The notes beneath the pieces were generated by a model. That model saw only the letters and a list, made by a program, of their open reading frames with translations. It was not told the origin of the DNA and made no database searches. This document shows, in pieces, positions 62,563 to 64,000 of a DNA stretch of 64,000 bases. The number at the start of each line of letters is the position of its first letter. Position 1 is the first letter of the stretch. The DNA is from Seriola aureovittata (taxonomy: Eukaryota; Chordata; Actinopteri; Carangiformes; Carangidae), in NCBI RefSeq assembly GCF_021018895.1, contig NC_079374.1:7302212-7366211 (forward strand), read 5' to 3'. The translations under genes were made by a program, and so were the position numbers.

Positions 62563-63448
62563 CTAACCCTTTCCCTCCTGATCGCCATTAAAAAACCCTT
62601 TAAAAAGCTACATCACTCTCCAAAAAGTGATAGGCACTTGAGTGCTTCAGTTGCTGGTTGTAAAGCAGACTTTGGTCCAGAGTGAGAAAGTATGTGGCAC
62701 CTCACATGTTGTTAAAAAGGCTATGGCAGTTCCCATACCAAAACTCAGCATCTGAGCCAGCACATCATACCCTGACCCCCAGGCGTGACCTGCAAAAGAG
62801 GCCGGGCTGACCTTCCACTAACTATTCTCCAGCCAGGAGCTGTGAGCCAGCCCGATAAGAGACGCTCCTGGTTATCTGGTATTAACATGAGCTGCCGCCG
62901 CCGCAGCAGCAGCAATGCAGTGCGCAGGAATAAGCCAGGGCTTCTGAGGAACTGAGGGCGAGGGGGGATGACACACAGCAGCTGCCACTTAAATAAGAAG
63001 TTTAAGAACAACTTTTCTCCTCTCAAACCTGGATGTGATGTTGTCAGGGAAGGGAAGAGGAGAGATGAAAGGTTGAAGTCACAGCTTAGCCCGTCTGCTA
63101 GTAATGCCACACTGCAAATGCTCAAAATTCACAGATAATAATAGGCTTGGCTAGAAATAGAAATTCATAGGGTTGGGGGTTGATGTGGGGGTGGGGGGCA
63201 ACTCCATCACAGCTGGTGTGAGGGGCCTTGTGGTTGTAGATTCCACGATAAATCAATATGCTAGTCCAAAAGGGGAGAGGTATCCCTCTAGCAGACATGC
63301 TGGCGTTTCTCTTAACATACCAGTCGAACTCTGAGGTGTCTGTCCTCCCATGACCACAAAAGGGGTTTGAACACTATGTGGTCCCAGCAGACACCAGAAA
63401 GGGGAGGACAGGAAGTGATTCAGCTCCCACACATGTAAGGTTGCAGGA

Positions 63449-63472
63449 CTGCTGCTGCTGCTGCTGCTGCTG
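63449..63472. repeat. (CTG)8 trinucleotide repeat
   Basis: Eight perfect CTG units on the + strand (CAG on the minus strand). It is not in a supported reading frame. If the minus-strand UTR interpretation is right, it would be a CAG tract in a 3' UTR. Confidence 0.9.
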
Positions 63473-64000
63473 CTAACACACCCATCCCTGGTTCCGTACT
63501 CTGAAGGTACCTCCCCTGGGAAAAAAGGAGGATAATTATAGTCGGCCTGTAGTTGGAGAGTCAGACTCTGTGCTGAGTCAGAGGAGGATCCCGTTTCAGA
63601 GCTGCTGTCGAGCCTGCAATGGTTGTGAGGGACGACCCTGCGGGCCCACCATGTGCTGCTCCTTTTAAGGGAAGGGACAGCCAGTCAGCCTGTCACTCCA
63701 GGACTCCCAGCCAGCTCTTGCTCCAGGCAGTGAGGCATTCTGTCAACAGGCCCATGTTCACTCTGACCTGAGGGCCAACCTCCAACAATAGCCAGAGGAT
63801 TGTGACATCTGGAGGTCACTGGTGGTGGCTTTGGAAGTGACTTGAAAACAGGGAAAAATAAAGTCCTCAGACACACAGGAGCCCCGTCTATCTGAGGCCT
63901 GAACTGTCTCACTGCAGATTTCCACTCAAAGCAAGTCTCGACTGGAAAGTACAGGGCTGAGAAAACTGGATAGAGGGGGAGGAGGGGAGCTTGTATATTT

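Larger units (their letters stand above)
60551..64000 (-). other. Possible 3' UTR of a minus-strand gene; no coding exon seen
   Basis: Low repeat content, long homopolymers, frequent AT-rich stretches on the minus strand and a minus-strand AATAAA downstream (60144-60149) would suit a long 3' UTR. The coding part would lie beyond 64000. In mammals GDAP2 faces a convergent gene with a long 3' UTR (TENT5C/FAM46C), which would fit, but nothing here identifies it. Open frames of 75-126 codons in this stretch have no recognisable product. Confidence 0.25.

Noticed and set aside
62745..63125. Minus-strand 126-codon open frame
   Set aside because: Leucine- and arginine-rich low-information peptide without a known match; more likely UTR or intergenic.

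Overview
The window looks like nuclear DNA of a ray-finned fish, most likely a percomorph teleost. Evidence: canonical GT-AG introns, long AT-rich intergenic DNA, microsatellites and long poly-A runs, and many decayed non-autonomous elements of kinds common in percomorph genomes. There are no bacterial operons, CRISPR arrays, tRNA or rRNA genes.

Only one protein-coding gene can be supported with confidence. It is the 3' end of GDAP2 (macro domain plus CRAL-TRIO/Sec14 domain) on the + strand, seen as three exons: 1766-1820, 3223-3366 and the stop-bearing last exon 30168-30209. Together they encode the last ~79 residues. The upstream exons lie outside the window.

The outstanding feature is the last GDAP2 intron (3367-30167, 26.8 kb). 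About 80% of it is one satellite-like tandem repeat family built from ~25-36 bp units around the core TACTATACTATGACG. The family occupies 6475-19960 in one orientation and ~20431-28533 in the opposite orientation, forming a giant imperfect inverted repeat (13.5 kb and 8.1 kb arms). The arms have nested higher-order repeats: ~160 bp, ~1.15 kb and ~4.7 kb on the left, ~2.82 kb on the right. Between them is a ~400 bp non-repetitive island (19961-20364). On the minus strand the island has a good splice acceptor, a 23-codon open tail with stop, and an AATAAA, so it may be a captured terminal exon. The pre-mRNA of GDAP2 should be able to form kilobases of double-stranded RNA inside this intron.

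From 30.2 kb to the right end I recognise no further coding exon. The sequence is the GDAP2 3' UTR, then intergenic DNA with transposon relics: a fold-back family with long terminal inverted repeats (four copies across the window), MITE-like elements, a hAT-like element, a solo LTR with a 4-bp target duplication, and a possible retroposed 3' end. The last ~4 kb (60.1-64 kb) resembles a 3' UTR of a minus-strand gene beyond the window, but this is only an inference.
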